The notes beneath the pieces were generated by a model. It was not told the DNA's origin. It ran no database searches and saw only the letters and a list, made by a program, of their open reading frames with translations. The position numbers and the translations under genes are program-made. Below, piece by piece: positions 62,517-64,000 of a stretch of 64,000 nucleotides of DNA. The first letter of the stretch is position 1; every line of letters starts with the position of its first letter. This DNA is from Tsuneonella mangrovi (lineage in GTDB: Bacteria > Pseudomonadota > Alphaproteobacteria > Sphingomonadales > Sphingomonadaceae): positions 1,488,001 through 1,552,000 of the forward strand of contig NZ_CP022889.1 in NCBI RefSeq assembly GCF_002269345.1, read 5' to 3'.

Positions 62517-63674
62517 ATGGACAATGCGATTCCCCCTGCCGCCGACGCGGCGACTGCCGATACCCAGGCGGCTGACAGCTTCGATATCGTCGCTCGCCAG
62601 GACAAGACCGAAGCCGACGTGAAAGTGCTTCGTTCCGACGTCGATGAAGTAAAGGCCCGGCTCGACAAGGTCGGCCGCGCAGCGATCCGCCCGGCGATTG
62701 CCGGCGCGCCCGCCACCCCCGAGGTCAAGGGCTTCGTCGATGGCTACCTGCGCCGCGGCTCGACCGCCGAGGTCAAGTCGCTATCCGGCGCAGCGCCAGG
62801 TGACGGCGGCTATGCCGTCCCGCAGGAAATCGATGCAGCGATCGCCCGCGAGCTGACCGCGATCAGCCCGATCCGGGCAATCGCCCAAGTCGTGCAAACC
62901 GGCTCGGCGGGCTACCGCAAGCTCGTCTCCACCGGCGGCACCGCATCGGGCTGGGTCAGCGAAACCGCCGGTCGCCCCGAGACCGACACGCCGACATTTG
63001 CCGAGATCGCTCCGCCGAGCGGCGAACTCTACGCCAATCCGGCGGCGAGCCAGGCGATGCTTGACGATGCCGCGTTCGACCTCGAATCTTGGCTCGCGAG
63101 CGAGATCGCGATGGAATTCGCGCGGGCCGAAGGCGCCGCGTTCGTCGGCGGCAACGGCACGGACCAGCCGATGGGCTTCCTGTCCGCCCCGACCTCGCTG
63201 ATCGGCGACGGCGCGCGGCCGTTCGGTACGGTGCAATATCTCGGCTCGGGCGACGCGGCGACCCTCGGCACCGAGCCCGAGACCCGGCTGATCGACCTGA
63301 TCCATGCGCTGGGTTCGGGGCACCGCCAGGGTGCGAGCTGGGTAATGAACTCGGCGACGCTCGCCGAAGTTCGCAAGCTCAAGACCGCCGACGGCGCGTT
63401 CATGTGGCAGCCGGGCCTCGTCGAAAGCCAGCCCGACCGCCTGCTCGGCTACCCGGTGGTCGAGGCCGAGAACATGCCCGACATTGCCGGGGGCGCATTC
63501 CCGATCGCGTTCGGCAATTTCCGCGCCGGCTACCTGATCGCGGAACGCAGCGCGACGCAGATCCTGCGCGATCCGTTCACCAACAAGCCGTTCGTGCACT
63601 TCTACGCCACCAAGCGGGTCGGCGGCCAGGTGCTCGACAGCGCGGCGATCAAACTCCTCAAGATCGAGGCCTGA
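62517..63674 (+). CDS. GTA major capsid protein, HK97 type
   Basis: A 385-residue coat protein. The N-terminal part (about 1-90) contains a coiled delta domain (EADVKVLRSDVDEVKARLDKVG) that the prohead protease would remove. The mature part begins near LSGAAPGDGGYAVPQEI and contains GWVSETAGRPETDTPTF and EFARAEGAAFVGGNGTDQPMGFL, as in RcGTA g5. ATG 62517 is chosen because AAAGGTGA is 8 bases upstream. Confidence 0.93.
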   Translation: MDNAIPPAADAATADTQAADSFDIVARQDKTEADVKVLRSDVDEVKARLDKVGRAAIRPAIAGAPATPEVKGFVDGYLRRGSTAEVKSLSGAAPGDGGYAVPQEIDAAIARELTAISPIRAIAQVVQTGSAGYRKLVSTGGTASGWVSETAGRPETDTPTFAEIAPPSGELYANPAASQAMLDDAAFDLESWLASEIAMEFARAEGAAFVGGNGTDQPMGFLSAPTSLIGDGARPFGTVQYLGSGDAATLGTEPETRLIDLIHALGSGHRQGASWVMNSATLAEVRKLKTADGAFMWQPGLVESQPDRLLGYPVVEAENMPDIAGGAFPIAFGNFRAGYLIAERSATQILRDPFTNKPFVHFYATKRVGGQVLDSAAIKLLKIEA

Positions 63675-63758
63675 TCGCCCGCACCCGCGTCGGCTCTTCC
63701 CCTGGCCGGCGCGGGTGCCCCCGCTTCTTTGACAATCCTCTGACCGGAGACCGCCGAC

Positions 63759-64000
63759 ATGCGGACAATCGTCATACCCGCGCCGCTCCCGGGCACGGCC
63801 GTCGACGACCTCAAGGCGTGGCTGGCGATCGGCTCGTCCGCCTACGACGGACAACTGACATCGCTGCTGCGGAGCGCGCTCGATACCTGCGAGGCTTTCA
63901 CCGGCCTGATGCCGATCACCGCCCAATGCACCGAAATACTGCCGCTTTCCGGCGAATGGCAATCGCTGGTGACCCGCCCAGTGCAGTCGATCACTTCGGT
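63759..64000 (+). CDS. GTA head-tail connector (partial)
   Basis: The gene runs off the window; 80 residues are visible from ATG 63759. AVDDLKAWLAIGSSAYDGQLTSLL and the following helix AALDTCEAFTG-like segment match the phage gp6/connector family (RcGTA g6). It lies 84 bp after the capsid gene. The rest of the module is beyond 64000. Confidence 0.85.
   Translation, partial: MRTIVIPAPLPGTAVDDLKAWLAIGSSAYDGQLTSLLRSALDTCEAFTGLMPITAQCTEILPLSGEWQSLVTRPVQSITS

Noticed and set aside
1-64000. Search for tRNA genes, CRISPR arrays and insertion sequences
   Set aside because: No T-loop-like GGTTCGAATCC context with a fitting cloverleaf, no regularly spaced repeats and no transposase frame was found in the gaps.

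Overview
The window reads as a chromosomal segment of a high-GC alphaproteobacterium of the order Sphingomonadales, probably near Erythrobacteraceae or Sphingomonadaceae. Evidence: a serine palmitoyltransferase with its own acyl carrier protein (sphingolipid synthesis), CtrA and a DivK-like regulator, an HWE histidine kinase, DUF4167 and DUF3572 proteins, an alphaproteobacterial-type DksA with one cysteine in place of the usual zinc-finger set, and an RcGTA-like gene transfer agent cluster. Most genes are short-spaced housekeeping genes, many joined by ATGA or GTGA stop/start overlaps. No rRNA, tRNA, insertion sequence or CRISPR array was seen.

Layout. 0-10.5 kb: end of a membrane protein, a methyltransferase-like lipoprotein, a class A beta-lactamase-fold hydrolase, a tiny lipoprotein, polA, a CHASE3-like/HWE kinase, an MscS channel and a bacterial Cdc48-type double AAA ATPase. 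10.5-11 kb: a 440-bp gene-free stretch holding a probable small RNA or attenuated leader. 11-16.6 kb: a five-gene operon in which the two halves of a 3-oxoacid CoA-transferase are separated by two HAD-phosphatase lipoproteins, then an MFS transporter. 16.6-23.7 kb (minus strand): metK with an operator-like inverted repeat, lnt, a DUF4167 gene, and the hisS-prfA-prmC operon carrying an inverted REP pair. 23.8-31 kb: M61 peptidase, pyrophosphatase, pmbA, lptB-rpoN. 31-36 kb: ctrA, a Crp/Fnr regulator divergent from a fatty-acid hydroxylase/desaturase, the spt-acp pair and a DivK-like regulator. 36-43.9 kb: a compact run of small enzymes, dksA, PilZ, a solute-binding lipoprotein, tryptophan dioxygenase and rhodanese. 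43.9-46.7 kb: a patch of lower GC with hairpins and a methyltransferase. 46.7-57.7 kb: HNH protein, gluQ, HIG1 protein, cobalamin adenosyltransferase, hydroxybutyryl-CoA dehydrogenase, mutS, maeB, trmB.

57.7-64 kb holds the start of a gene transfer agent/HK97-type head module (small terminase, large terminase, portal, small membrane protein, prohead protease, capsid, connector), cut by the window end. Two low-GC genes on the opposite strand sit between large terminase and portal, and the cluster is preceded by a possible promoter and a terminator-like hairpin.

The observations most worth a second look are the two-gene insertion in the GTA module, the structured RNA candidate upstream of the Cdc48 gene, the 10-bp inverted repeat between the Crp-family gene and the hydroxylase gene, the metK operator, three CtrA-box-like sites, the split CoA-transferase operon, a beta-lactamase-like protein without an obvious Glu166, and a DUF3572 gene with no canonical start codon for its full domain. 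All functions are read from motifs and remembered family features; no search was run.
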